Position numbers and translations under genes: made by a program. A stretch of 64,000 nt of DNA from Paracoccus acridae (GTDB lineage: Bacteria; Pseudomonadota; Alphaproteobacteria; Rhodobacterales; Rhodobacteraceae): NCBI RefSeq assembly GCF_014642735.1, contig NZ_BMIV01000001.1, forward strand, positions 401,364 to 465,363. Reading direction: 5' to 3'. Positions 19,991 to 28,676 of this stretch are shown here, one piece after another; position 1 is the stretch's first letter, and the number at the start of each line of letters is the position of its first letter. The notes beneath the pieces are model-generated. The model was not told the origin of the DNA. It made no database searches and saw only the letters and a list, made by a program, of their open reading frames with translations.

Positions 19991-20103
19991 TCCATTCATC
20001 CTTCATGTTCCGCCGTCGGGGCGGCCTTGCCGCAGGGCCTGCACGCCAGTATGCGATCCTTGCTGGCCTACTGTCATGCCCCTTGTAGTATTCCGAAAAG
20101 GTT

Positions 20104-20116
20104 AGGAGATCCTTTG
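20104..20116 (+). promoter_or_regulatory. Shine-Dalgarno box and TTG start of mlaA
   Basis: AGGAG (20104-20108) is followed by a 5-base spacer and TTG at 20114. This site decides the mlaA start, because no ATG in frame gives a lipoprotein signal peptide of sensible length. Confidence 0.75.
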
Positions 20117-20887
20117 CGTCCCTTGTCCCTTGTCGCTCCGCTGGCCCTCAGCGTGATTCTGGCGGGCTGCGCGTCGGAACCTGTGATGCAGGACGGCATT
20201 CGCGTCAACGACCCGTTCGAACGGCAGAATCGCCGTGTTCATGCCTTCAACAAGGCCTTCGATGAACGGGTGGTCGCCCCCGTGGCGCGGCTTGCCTCGC
20301 CAGGCGACGGTGCATCGGACAGCCCGGGTGCGATGGATCTGGTCATCAATGCCGGATCGAACCTGTCGCTGCCGGGCAAGGTCGTGAACAGCGTGATGCA
20401 AGGCCGCCCTGAACCCGCGATCAAGAATTTTTTCCGCTTTGCCGTCAATACGACGCTTGGAATCGGGGGGCTGTTCGATCCCGCCGGCCGGGACTTCGGC
20501 CTGCCCGAACAGGACACCGATTTCGGAGAGACCCTGGCGGTCTGGGGCGTCCCCGAAGGGGTCTATCTTGAGCTGCCGATCCTGGGTCCATCGACCCAGC
20601 GGGACGCGGTGGGCAAGGTGGTCGATCTGGCTATCGACCCCCTGAATCATGTCCTGCACCGGGATGGGGCATGGGCGGCTTTTGGCCTACGGGTGGCCTC
20701 AAAAGCCGGTGATCGGGCGCGCTTTGGCGAAACGGTGGATAGTGTTCTGCAAGGCAGTGCGGATAGCTATGCCCAATTGCGGCTGATCTATCTGATGCAC
20801 CGCCGCCATGAACTGAACGAGGAGGGGACCGAGATTGACCCATATGCCGAGACTGCGGATGACGCCATCGACCCCTATGCCGAATAG
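20114..20887 (+). CDS. mlaA: MlaA/VacJ family outer-membrane lipoprotein
   Basis: MlaA sits in the outer membrane and removes mislocalised phospholipids from the outer leaflet, handing them to MlaC. The 257-residue protein begins with a lipoprotein signal peptide ending LAGC (Cys19). It then has NDPFERQNRRVHAFNKAFDE, the VacJ family signature, plus NFFRFAVNTTLGIGGLFDPA and DFGETLAVWGVPEGVYLELP. The start is the unusual TTG at 20114, supported by an AGGAG box; an ATG at 20054 would bury the signal peptide. mlaC overlaps its end. The MlaBDEF inner-membrane transporter is not in the window. Confidence 0.92.
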   Translation: MRPLSLVAPLALSVILAGCASEPVMQDGIRVNDPFERQNRRVHAFNKAFDERVVAPVARLASPGDGASDSPGAMDLVINAGSNLSLPGKVVNSVMQGRPEPAIKNFFRFAVNTTLGIGGLFDPAGRDFGLPEQDTDFGETLAVWGVPEGVYLELPILGPSTQRDAVGKVVDLAIDPLNHVLHRDGAWAAFGLRVASKAGDRARFGETVDSVLQGSADSYAQLRLIYLMHRRHELNEEGTEIDPYAETADDAIDPYAE

Positions 20888-21479
20888 CAGGCGCGGTATC
20901 CTGATGCTGCTGGGCGGTGCCGCCGCGCTGAGCGTGGCGCCCCTGCGCGGGGCCTGGGCGCTGGATTCGAACCATGCCCATGCCCTGATCGACACCGCTT
21001 TGGGCGAGGTTTACGGCGTCATCAATTCCGGCAAGCCGACGGCGCAGATGTATCGCGACTTCGAATCGATCTTCGTCCGCTATGCCGATGTGGACGTGAT
21101 CGCCCGGTCCGCCCTCGGCCCCGCCGCACGCCAGGCTGATCCCGCCGCGCTGTCTGCCTATACCCAGGCGTTCCAGGGCTATATCGGCCGCAAATACGGC
21201 AAGCGGTTCCGCGAGTTCATCGGATCGAAGATCGAGGTGACGGGCGCGCGTCCGCTGAAAAGCTTCTATGCCGTCACCTCGGTCGCCTATCTGAACGGCC
21301 GCGCCCCGATGGAGGTCGAATGGCATGTGTCGGACAAGTCGGGCCGCGACAGGTTCTTCAACATCATCATCGAGGGCGTGAACATGCTGGCCAGCGAACG
21401 CGCCGAGATCAGCGCCATGCTGACCGCCCGGCGCGGCGACCTGGCGGCGCTGACGGCGGATTTGCAGGCGGCGGGATAG
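20835..21479 (+). CDS. mlaC: MlaC-like phospholipid-binding periplasmic protein
   Basis: This is a periplasmic carrier of the Mla/Ttg2 lipid-transport pathway. The product has up to 214 residues: a leader containing NSRRGILMLLGGAAALSVA, which resembles a twin-arginine signal, then the Tol_Tol_Ttg2 domain (YGVINSGKPTAQMYRDFESI, ALSAYTQAFQGYIGRKYGKR, PMEVEWHVSDKSGR). The TTG at 20835 lies 9 bases after GGAGG; ATGs at 20844, 20859 and 20877 are alternatives. The gene overlaps the end of mlaA by up to 53 bases, so the two are translated together. Confidence 0.88.
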   Translation: MTHMPRLRMTPSTPMPNSRRGILMLLGGAAALSVAPLRGAWALDSNHAHALIDTALGEVYGVINSGKPTAQMYRDFESIFVRYADVDVIARSALGPAARQADPAALSAYTQAFQGYIGRKYGKRFREFIGSKIEVTGARPLKSFYAVTSVAYLNGRAPMEVEWHVSDKSGRDRFFNIIIEGVNMLASERAEISAMLTARRGDLAALTADLQAAG

Positions 21480-21497
21480 CACCGCCTGCAAGGGCCA

Positions 21498-23189
21498 TCA
21501 CAGCAGGAAATCGCCCGCGCTCAGGGCGCTTTGCCCCAGAACCGCGATTTCGAAATCGGCCAGCTTGTCGCCGTTGACATCGGCCCGGACCACAAGGTTC
21601 GCGCCCGCCTTGAGATACCAGACCGAATTGGCGGCCGCCGCCGTGCCCGAGAAATCAAACGCCTGGTTGCCCGCGACCCGGGTATTGGCGTCCAGGGCGC
21701 GCAGGTCGATGTCGTCCACGCCCGTGCGGAAATCCGCGATCCGGTCGCGGCCCGCGCCCACCGCGCTGTCGGACAGGGTGTTGAAGATGAACACGTCCCG
21801 TGCTGCATCCAGACCGCCGGCCAGTTGGTCGGTGCCCGCGCCGCCGTTGATCGTGTCCTGCCCGGCCCCGCCGTTCAGGATGTCGTTCCCGGCCCCGCCG
21901 ATCAACTGGTTGGCTGCGGCATTGCCGGTCAGGCTGTTGTTCAGCGCGTTCCCGGTCCCGCTGATCGCGGCGTTGCCCGTCAGGATCAGGTTCTCGACCT
22001 CGCCCCACAGTTTGAACGAGGCGCTGGCCCGCACAAGATCGATGCCCTGTCCCGCAGCCTCGGCCACCTGGTCGCCGGAATTGTCCACGATATAGATGTC
22101 ATTGCCCGTCCCGCCGCGCAGCAGGTCGATGCCCGTGCCGCCGTCCAGCCAGTCCGCGCCGTCGCCGCCCGTCAGGGTGTCGTTGCCTGCCCCGCCCTCC
22201 AGCCGGTTCGCGCCGACAGTCCCGGTCAGGATGTTGTTCAGGCCATTGCCCGTACCATTGAGATTGCCGGTGCCTAGAAGGGTCAGGTTCTCAAGCTGGT
22301 ATCCCAGGGTCGTGCTGAACGTGGCGCGGACCGTGTCGGTCCCCTGGCCCATGGCTTCGGCAATCACATCCGCCGCGCTGTCCAGGACATAGACGTCATT
22401 GCCCGCCCCGCCGCGCAGGGTATCGGTCCCGGCACCGCCATCCAGCCAGTCATTGCCGATCCCTCCGTCCAGCAGGTCATTGTCGATCCCGCCCAAGAGG
22501 GTGTCGTTGCCGCCATTCCCCAGCAGGGTGTCCGCCCCCATGCCGCCCACCAACTGGTTCGCCGCCCCGTTCCCGGTCAGGCGATTGGCCAGCAGGTTGC
22601 CGGTCCCGTTGATCGCGGCACTGCCGGTCAGGGTGAGGTTCTCGACATTCGCGGCGAGGGCGTGGGTGAAGCTGGCATTGACGGTATCGACGCCTCCGCC
22701 GGCAAGCTCGACCACCGTGTCGCCCAAGGTGAGGTGATAGGTATCGTTGCCCGCCCTGCCGGTCAGGACTTCGGCCGCGCCTGTGCCGCGAAGGATGTCA
22801 TTCGCGCTTCCGCCGGTCGTCAGGTTGTCGTCGAGGATGCGGATTTCTATCGTCTTGTAATTACTTCCGTCCTCGAATGAAAAGCCCCCCGTGCCGGCGA
22901 CTTGAACGACCAGATACGCAGTTTCGACGGCTTCCTGAATGTCGTCCTGCATTGCAGAAATTGAAAAAGGCTCTCTCTCCGTCTGGGGGAAGCTGCTGAC
23001 GATCATCATCGAGCCGCTGCCTGACGCTCCACCAATATCAGAGTTCTGCGCCGTTCCACCGCCAACCGTGGTGTAATAGGACCAACTGATCTGATGATTG
23101 AACAGCCCTATGAGTTCGAGGCTGAGAGAACGTGTCTGACCTTCCCGAATTGTGATAGTGTCAGGAACGGTAAGTCTAGCGTAAGCCAC
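21498..23189 (-). CDS. RTX calcium-binding protein, probable type I secretion substrate
   Basis: This is a 563-residue acidic, glycine- and asparagine-rich protein without a signal peptide or cysteines. Residues 1-122 resemble a Calx-beta domain, ending IEIRILDDN. Three related modules follow. Each pairs a nonapeptide stretch such as GGAGNDTLTGGDGADWLDGG with a block ending VENLTLTG...GTGN and AANxLxGG. The C-terminus (DRIADFRTGVDDIDLRALD, then AGDFLL) is the serralysin-type secretion signal, but no protease domain exists. The start is GTG with AAGGA 6 bases upstream. The first third is noticeably more AT-rich than its surroundings. An adhesin or matrix role is inference. Confidence 0.88.
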   Translation of the reverse strand: MAYARLTVPDTITIREGQTRSLSLELIGLFNHQISWSYYTTVGGGTAQNSDIGGASGSGSMMIVSSFPQTEREPFSISAMQDDIQEAVETAYLVVQVAGTGGFSFEDGSNYKTIEIRILDDNLTTGGSANDILRGTGAAEVLTGRAGNDTYHLTLGDTVVELAGGGVDTVNASFTHALAANVENLTLTGSAAINGTGNLLANRLTGNGAANQLVGGMGADTLLGNGGNDTLLGGIDNDLLDGGIGNDWLDGGAGTDTLRGGAGNDVYVLDSAADVIAEAMGQGTDTVRATFSTTLGYQLENLTLLGTGNLNGTGNGLNNILTGTVGANRLEGGAGNDTLTGGDGADWLDGGTGIDLLRGGTGNDIYIVDNSGDQVAEAAGQGIDLVRASASFKLWGEVENLILTGNAAISGTGNALNNSLTGNAAANQLIGGAGNDILNGGAGQDTINGGAGTDQLAGGLDAARDVFIFNTLSDSAVGAGRDRIADFRTGVDDIDLRALDANTRVAGNQAFDFSGTAAAANSVWYLKAGANLVVRADVNGDKLADFEIAVLGQSALSAGDFLL

Positions 23190-23332
23190 GAGAAATCCTT
23201 ACTAAAATATCGTTATTAAACAGTGTCGCAGGATATTCAGCAAGAGCTTCTCGGTTTGAGGCAAGTCCCGGCGCGCATCTTGGTTGCAGAGTTGCAGGAT
23301 GTAGCCCATCCGCCACAGGAAGGCAGAAGGGA

Positions 23333-25585
23333 TCAATTCCCCCCCAATATCCCGTTCAGCGCCCGGCTCAGCGCATCGTCCGAACTTGCCGTGCTGCTGT
23401 CGCCCGGTGTCTGCGGTGCCGTCACGGGCGTTGGCGCCCCCGCACCCGGATTGGCGCTGTTCACCGCACCTGCCAATGCCGCCGCCAGCGGATCGTCGGC
23501 CGACCCCGAGGTCACGACCTTGGGCGCGCCGTCGTTCGACAACAGGATCCCGCTGCCGTCGGGCGAAACCGTGGACAGCGGCAGTTCCGGCAGGCCCTCG
23601 TGGATGTCGGTCATGACGGCCTGCCAGATCTCGGCGGGCAACCCGCCGCCGGTGACGCCCTTCAGGGGCGTGTTGTCGTCGTATCCCATCCAGACGCCGA
23701 CCACATATTGTTCCGAAAAGCCCACGAACCAGGCGTCGCGATAGCTGCTGGTGGTGCCGGTCTTGCCCGCCACTGGGCGCGAGCCCATCTTGGCGCGGCC
23801 GCCGGTGCCGCTTTCGATCACCTGCTGCATCATGTAGATCAACTGGCCCGCCGAACGCTGGCTGATGACCCGCGCGCCCATGCCGCCGGACTGGCCCATC
23901 AGCGGCTGATCGTCGCCCGCGATGCGCAGTTCGACCAGGCCGTAGGGCGCGACCGAGGTGCCGCCGTTGCGGATGCCCGCATAGGCGCCGGTCAACTCCA
24001 TCAGCGTGGCTTCGGACGCGCCAAGGCCCAGGGACGGGCTGGTGGTCAGGTTGCTGACGATGCCGAAGTCATGGGCGATGCGGCGGACCTCGTTGCGGCC
24101 CGCGGCTTCCTGCAGGCGGATGGTGGCGGTGTTCAGCGACTGTTTCAGCGCCGTGGTCAGCGTCACCGCGCCGGAATAGCGGCGGCTGTAGTTCTGGGGC
24201 GACCAGGGCTTGCCGCCGGGGATGCGGATGGTCAGGGGCCCGTCCTCGACCCGGTCGCCGGGGCTGTAGCCCGCTTCCAGCGCGGCGGCGAAGACGAAGG
24301 GCTTGAAGGCCGACCCGGTCTGGCGCTTGGCCTGGACCGCGCGGTTGAAGGCGCCGTTCACGATGCTGTCACGCCCGCCGATGATCGCGCGCACCGCGCC
24401 GTCGGCGGACATCACGACCACCGCAGCCTCGGCCTTGGAGTTGTCGCTGACCTTTTCGTCGAAGATCCGCTTCATCGCCCGTTCCGCCGCCGTCTGGATG
24501 CGCGGATCGAAGGTGGTGCGGATGGTCACGTCCTCGGTCGTTTCGCTGGTCAGGAAGCCGGGGCCGGATTCCATCACCCAGTCGGCGAAATACCCGCCCG
24601 CACGGGCCTGGGCGGCCTGCGACAGCCGGGCAGGATTGGCGCGGGCCTGCTCGGCCTCGGCCGGGGTGAGGTAGCCTTCCTCGGTCATCAGGCCCAGAAC
24701 GACGCTGGCGCGGTTCTGGGCGCGCTGCAGGTTCGCGGTGGGCGCGAAATAGCTGGGCGCCTGCAGCAGGCCCGCCAGCATCGCGGCCTCGGAGGCGTTC
24801 ACGTCGGATGCGGGCTTGTTGAAATACCGCTGGCTCGCGGCCTCGAAGCCGCGCGCGCCGCCGCCCATGTAGGACCGGTTCATGTAGATGTTGAGGATGT
24901 CGTCCTTGGAATACTTGGCTTCCAGGGCGAAGGAATAGGGCACTTCCTTGATCTTGCGCCACAGCGACGTGACGCGGCAGTCCTGTTCGAACTCGGCCTC
25001 GTTCTTCCAGCGGATCGGGTCGAAGGTATCGCCCAGGCACAGCAGTTTCGCGACCTGCTGGGTGATGGTCGAACCGCCATGGCCCTGCAGGGCGCCGCGG
25101 CCTTCGGACAGGTTGATCTTGATGGCGCTGGCGATGCCGATGGGATCGACCCCAAGGTGCCAGTTGAAGCGCCGATCCTCAGTCGCCATCACGGCTTCCT
25201 TCAGGACGGGGGCGATCTTGTCGCTGGTGACGGCGCCATAGGTTTCGCCGCGCCAGGCGAAGACCTTGCCGTCATTGTCCAGCATGGTGACGGAGCCGCG
25301 CGCGCGGGCGTCGAACAGCGCCTCGGGTTCGGGCAGGCTGGCATAGAAATAGGCGGTGGCCCCGCCGACGATCAGGACCATGACCATGGCCAGGCGCCAC
25401 AGCGACCCCCACAGGATGCGCCAGATCAGGCCGACGGTGCCCGCGATGGTGCGCATGACCACATTGCCGCGCCGGGCCGGAGCCTTGTGGCGGCGCACCG
25501 CCGGTTTCTGTTCCGGTGCGGAGGCGCGCTTGTCGGCAACAGGGCTGCGGCCCGTGCGCTTCGGGGTGCCGGTCGGTCGTTTCAT
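23333..25585 (-). CDS. Penicillin-binding protein 1A (bifunctional murein synthase)
   Basis: This class A PBP polymerises glycan strands and cross-links peptides in the periplasm. Of 750 residues, the first 60 are a basic cytoplasmic tail and the membrane anchor is at about residues 62-82. The glycosyltransferase domain has EAVMATEDRRF (Glu136) and GGSTITQQVAK. The transpeptidase domain has SAFK (TGSAFKPF), SLN (KQSLNTATI) and KTGTT motifs. The C-terminal 80 residues are Ala/Ser/Pro-rich. The ATG at 25585 gives the usual start; a longer frame upstream lacks support. It lies downstream of the ammonium transporter, separated by a strong terminator. Confidence 0.94.
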   Translation of the reverse strand: MKRPTGTPKRTGRSPVADKRASAPEQKPAVRRHKAPARRGNVVMRTIAGTVGLIWRILWGSLWRLAMVMVLIVGGATAYFYASLPEPEALFDARARGSVTMLDNDGKVFAWRGETYGAVTSDKIAPVLKEAVMATEDRRFNWHLGVDPIGIASAIKINLSEGRGALQGHGGSTITQQVAKLLCLGDTFDPIRWKNEAEFEQDCRVTSLWRKIKEVPYSFALEAKYSKDDILNIYMNRSYMGGGARGFEAASQRYFNKPASDVNASEAAMLAGLLQAPSYFAPTANLQRAQNRASVVLGLMTEEGYLTPAEAEQARANPARLSQAAQARAGGYFADWVMESGPGFLTSETTEDVTIRTTFDPRIQTAAERAMKRIFDEKVSDNSKAEAAVVVMSADGAVRAIIGGRDSIVNGAFNRAVQAKRQTGSAFKPFVFAAALEAGYSPGDRVEDGPLTIRIPGGKPWSPQNYSRRYSGAVTLTTALKQSLNTATIRLQEAAGRNEVRRIAHDFGIVSNLTTSPSLGLGASEATLMELTGAYAGIRNGGTSVAPYGLVELRIAGDDQPLMGQSGGMGARVISQRSAGQLIYMMQQVIESGTGGRAKMGSRPVAGKTGTTSSYRDAWFVGFSEQYVVGVWMGYDDNTPLKGVTGGGLPAEIWQAVMTDIHEGLPELPLSTVSPDGSGILLSNDGAPKVVTSGSADDPLAAALAGAVNSANPGAGAPTPVTAPQTPGDSSTASSDDALSRALNGILGGN

Positions 25586-25697
25586 GCGTAGGTGCCTGCG
25601 TTTCTGCCCAGGCCGTTCACCGGCCAAATTGTGCGGCACCCTACACGAAGAATCGCCAAAGGGGAATTGCCCGCACCAATTGGTGATCTGCGCATGG

Positions 25698-25725
25698 AAA
25701 AAGGCCCGGCGATTGCCGGGCCTTT
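25698..25725 (-). terminator. Strong rho-independent terminator after ammonium transporter
   Basis: There is an 11-base-pair perfect stem (AAAGGCCCGGC/GCCGGGCCTTT) with the loop GATT. On the minus strand it is followed by a run of T, 20 bases after the transporter's stop. It separates the transporter from the PBP1A gene. Confidence 0.85.
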
Positions 25726-25744
25726 CCTGGATCGCGGCCGGGTC

Positions 25745-27151
25745 TCAGTTATAGGCGTTCTCGCCATGCGTGGTGATGTCCAGGCCCTGGCGTTCGTCGG
25801 TATCCGTCACCCGCAACCCGATCAGCGCCTTGACGATGTGGATGGCGACAAAGGACACCAGTCCCGACCAGACGATCGCGATCACCACGCCCAAGGTCTG
25901 CGCATAAACCTGGCTGCCCATCGAGAATTCGGCAACCGCGTTCGCGCCATAGTCGAAGACGCCGGTGCCCCCCAGCGACGGCGCCGCGAAGACGCCGGTC
26001 AGGATCGCGCCGACGATGCCGCCGATGCCGTGAATGCCGAACACGTCCAGGCTGTCGTCGATGCCCATGCGGGGCTTCATGCTGATGACGAACCACATGC
26101 ACAGAAGGCCCGCGATCAGGCCGATGGCGATGGCGCCCATCGGGCCCACGAAGCCTGCCGCGGGGGTGATGCCCACCAGGCCCGCGATGGCGCCCGAAAT
26201 GCCGCCCAGAAGGCTGGGATGGCCGCGAAAGGCCCATTCGCCGAAGGACCAGGCCAGCACGCCCGCGGCGGTGGCGACGGCGGTGTTGATCATCGCCAGC
26301 GCGGTCAGGCCGTTGGCTTCCAGGTTTGACCCGGCGTTGAAGCCGAACCAGCCGATCCACAGCAGGCAGCCCCCGATCAGCGTGAAGGTCAGGTTGTGGG
26401 GGGCCAGCAGTTCCTTGCGGTAGCCCAGGCGCGGACCGGCGACCATCGCGGCGACCAGGCCCGCGACGCCCGCGTTGATGTGGATGACCGTGCCGCCAGC
26501 GAAATCCAGCGCGCCATGCCCGAACAGCAGGCCCGAGGGCGCGTCATAGGCACTCGGCCCGCCCCACCACCAGACCATGTGCGCCATCGGCAGGTAGGAG
26601 AAGAAGAACCAGATCACGATGAACATCAGGATTGCGCTGAACTTCAGCCGTTCTGCCGTCGCCCCCACGATCAGGGCGGATGCGATGCAGGCGAAGGCCA
26701 TCTGGAAGATCACGAAGGACAGTTCGGGGATCACCACGCCTGCCGTGAAGCCCTCGACCACAGAGTCCGTGCCGACGCCCCCCAGGAACATCTTGGACAG
26801 CCCGCCGATATAGGGGGTGAAGAAGGTCACGTCCTCGGCCGCGCCCGCGCCGGTGAAGGCCAGCGAATAGCCGAAGGCCACCCACAGGATCGCCATCATG
26901 CTGAACACGGTCAGCACCTGCATCAGCACCGACAGCATGTTCTTGGCCCTGACAAGCCCGCCATAGAACAGCGCCAGCCCCGGCAGCGTCATCATCATCA
27001 CCAGAATGGCCGAGACCAGCATCCAGGTCGTGTCGCCCTTGTCGGGCACCGGCACGGCAGCTTCGACCGCGACCGCAGCGTCCTGCGCGAATGTTGGCGC
27101 CGCAAGCAAAAGCGCGGCTGTGGCAATAAAGGGAGCAGCCCTTTTCATCAT
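25745..27151 (-). CDS. amt: Ammonium transporter (Amt family)
   Basis: This is a trimeric inner-membrane channel for ammonium. The 468-residue product has a signal peptide (MMKRAAPFIATAALLLAAPTFA) and about eleven membrane helices. Family signatures include LPGLALFYGGLVRAKNMLS, DFAGGTVIHINAGVAGLVAA and the late GIHGIGGIVGAILTGVFA with its pore histidine; the cytoplasmic tail ends THGENAYN. AAGGGG precedes the ATG at 27151. Many relatives place a PII gene (glnK) just upstream, but none is present here; the upstream neighbour is the polyprenyl synthase. Nitrogen control is likely, but I see no convincing NtrC or sigma-54 site. Confidence 0.94.
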   Translation of the reverse strand: MMKRAAPFIATAALLLAAPTFAQDAAVAVEAAVPVPDKGDTTWMLVSAILVMMMTLPGLALFYGGLVRAKNMLSVLMQVLTVFSMMAILWVAFGYSLAFTGAGAAEDVTFFTPYIGGLSKMFLGGVGTDSVVEGFTAGVVIPELSFVIFQMAFACIASALIVGATAERLKFSAILMFIVIWFFFSYLPMAHMVWWWGGPSAYDAPSGLLFGHGALDFAGGTVIHINAGVAGLVAAMVAGPRLGYRKELLAPHNLTFTLIGGCLLWIGWFGFNAGSNLEANGLTALAMINTAVATAAGVLAWSFGEWAFRGHPSLLGGISGAIAGLVGITPAAGFVGPMGAIAIGLIAGLLCMWFVISMKPRMGIDDSLDVFGIHGIGGIVGAILTGVFAAPSLGGTGVFDYGANAVAEFSMGSQVYAQTLGVVIAIVWSGLVSFVAIHIVKALIGLRVTDTDERQGLDITTHGENAYN

Positions 27152-27342
27152 CGAATCCCCTTCCATGCGGCACCGGACGCCGCCGACGCCCCTTGATTGA
27201 GCGGCTTTGACACGCTTGCACAGGCATCAAGCAGGGCGGCGCAGGGGTCAGACGGGGAATGCCCGGCAAATGGGCGATCCAGGGGGATCAAGCCTGCCTA
27301 TCGGGCAGACCATGGTTGCTCGATACTCGCCCGCGTTGCAGA

Positions 27343-27362
27343 GCCGGGGGCGAAGCCCCTGA
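27343..27362 (-). terminator. Short hairpin after polyprenyl synthase gene
   Basis: A GGGGC/GCCCC stem with the loop GAA, 30 bases beyond the synthase stop. It resembles the hairpin half of the interspersed repeat but lacks the GGATATTT part and any T-run. It could be a weak terminator or a truncated repeat copy. Confidence 0.35.
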
Positions 27363-27389
27363 TTTGGCGATCAAACCGAGTAGTGGACC

Positions 27390-28391
27390 TCAGGCGACGC
27401 GGCTGACCACGAAATCAGCCAGATCCGACAGCATGTCGCGGATCGGATGCGGCGGCAGCTTGGCCAAGGCGGCTTTGGCGGTGGCCGACCACAGCAGCGC
27501 GTCGGTGCGCGCGGCTTCCATCGCGCCGTGATGGGCCAGAAGGGACAGCACCTGTTCCAGATCGCCGTCCCGCTGGTCGCCCTTTTCGATGGTGCGCGAC
27601 CAGAAGGCCCGTTCCTCGGGCGTGGCGCGGGCCACGGCCTTGATGACCGGCAGGGTCAGCTTGCGTTCCCGGAAATCGTCGCCCACGTTCTTGCCGATGG
27701 TTTCCGTGGCGCCGCCGTAATCCAGCAGGTCATCGACGATCTGGAACGCGATGCCCAGGGCGTCGCCATAGTCGAACAGCGCCCGCACCTGGTCGGCCGG
27801 GGCGCCGGCAATGACGCCCCCGACCTCGGTCGCGGCCGAGAACAGGGCGGCGGTCTTGCCGCGCACGACCTTCAGATAGATGTTCTCGTCGGTGCGCAGA
27901 TCCTGGGCGGCGGTCAGTTGCAGCACTTCGCCCTCGGCGATGGTGGCGGCGGCGTTGGACAGGATTTCCAGGGTGCGCAGGTTTCCCGGTTCCACCATCA
28001 GCTGGAAGCTGCGCGCGAACAGGTAATCGCCGACCAGGACGCTGGACTTGTTGTCCCACAGAAGGTTCGCGGTCGGGCGTCCGCGCCGCTGGCGGCTTTC
28101 GTCCACCACGTCGTCATGCAGCAACGTCGCCGTGTGGATGAATTCGACCGTCGCGGCCAGATGGATGTGGAAGGGGCCGTCATAGCCCATGATCCGGGCA
28201 GCAGCCAGGGTCAGCATCGGCCGCAGCCGCTTGCCCCCGGCCTCGATCAGATGGGCCGTCACCTCGGGGATGCGGGGGGCGTTCTCACTGGACATGCGGT
28301 CGCGGATCAGGGCGTTCACCGCCTCCATCTCGGCGCCAAGCGCCTCGGACAGCCGATCCAGCGGTTTCTGGACGTTTTCCTTCACACCCAT
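27390..28391 (-). CDS. ddsA: Polyprenyl (probably decaprenyl) diphosphate synthase
   Basis: This trans-prenyltransferase builds the ubiquinone side chain from isopentenyl diphosphate. The 333-residue protein has the first aspartate-rich motif LLHDDVVDESRQRRG, the second QIVDDLLDYGG, and GGKRLRPML near residue 55. Chain length is not directly readable. I infer decaprenyl because Q10 is the alphaproteobacterial quinone and the length and N-terminus (MGVKENVQKPLDRL) resemble Paracoccus DdsA. Octaprenyl (IspB-like) is the alternative. It is divergent from the DUF2007 gene, with 75 bases between the starts. Confidence 0.9.
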   Translation of the reverse strand: MGVKENVQKPLDRLSEALGAEMEAVNALIRDRMSSENAPRIPEVTAHLIEAGGKRLRPMLTLAAARIMGYDGPFHIHLAATVEFIHTATLLHDDVVDESRQRRGRPTANLLWDNKSSVLVGDYLFARSFQLMVEPGNLRTLEILSNAAATIAEGEVLQLTAAQDLRTDENIYLKVVRGKTAALFSAATEVGGVIAGAPADQVRALFDYGDALGIAFQIVDDLLDYGGATETIGKNVGDDFRERKLTLPVIKAVARATPEERAFWSRTIEKGDQRDGDLEQVLSLLAHHGAMEAARTDALLWSATAKAALAKLPPHPIRDMLSDLADFVVSRVA

Positions 28392-28466
28392 CGCCTTATT
28401 CCCCTTGCCGCGTCGTCCCTTGCCATGCCCTCGACAATTGCGCAACCGCCGCCTAGCGTTCCGACC

Positions 28467-28676
28467 ATGAAAGAACTGTTCCGCAGCAACGATCCCGTCC
28501 GCATGTCCCGCGCCATCGGCCTGCTGGAGGACGAGGGGATCCCGGCCTTTCCGATGGACCAGCACATGAGCGTGCTGGAAGGTTCGCTGGGCATCCTGCC
28601 GCAGCGGCTGATGGTCGCGGACCGCGACGAGTTCATGGCCCGCGCCATCCTGCGCGATGCCGGCCTGGATGAGTGA
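28467..28676 (+). CDS. DUF2007 family small protein
   Basis: This is a 69-residue protein starting MKELFRSNDPVRMSRAIGLL and containing MDQHMSVLEGSLGILPQRLM. It belongs to a small family annotated only as putative signal-transducing proteins (DUF2007), with a simple alpha/beta fold and no catalytic motif. The ATG at 28467 is the natural start. The gene overlaps the downstream methyltransferase by 8 bases, so the two are probably translated together. Function unknown. Confidence 0.85.
   Translation: MKELFRSNDPVRMSRAIGLLEDEGIPAFPMDQHMSVLEGSLGILPQRLMVADRDEFMARAILRDAGLDE

Noticed and set aside
21800-22800. Tandem DNA repeats resembling a CRISPR or satellite array
   Set aside because: The periodicity is 27 bases in frame with Gly-Asp-Asn codons, i.e. 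RTX nonapeptides. There are no unique spacers and no cas genes.
27207-27220. TTGACACGCTTGCA upstream of the ammonium transporter as a sigma-54 promoter
   Set aside because: The two halves are about three bases too close for the -24/-12 consensus, and it points away from the transporter gene.
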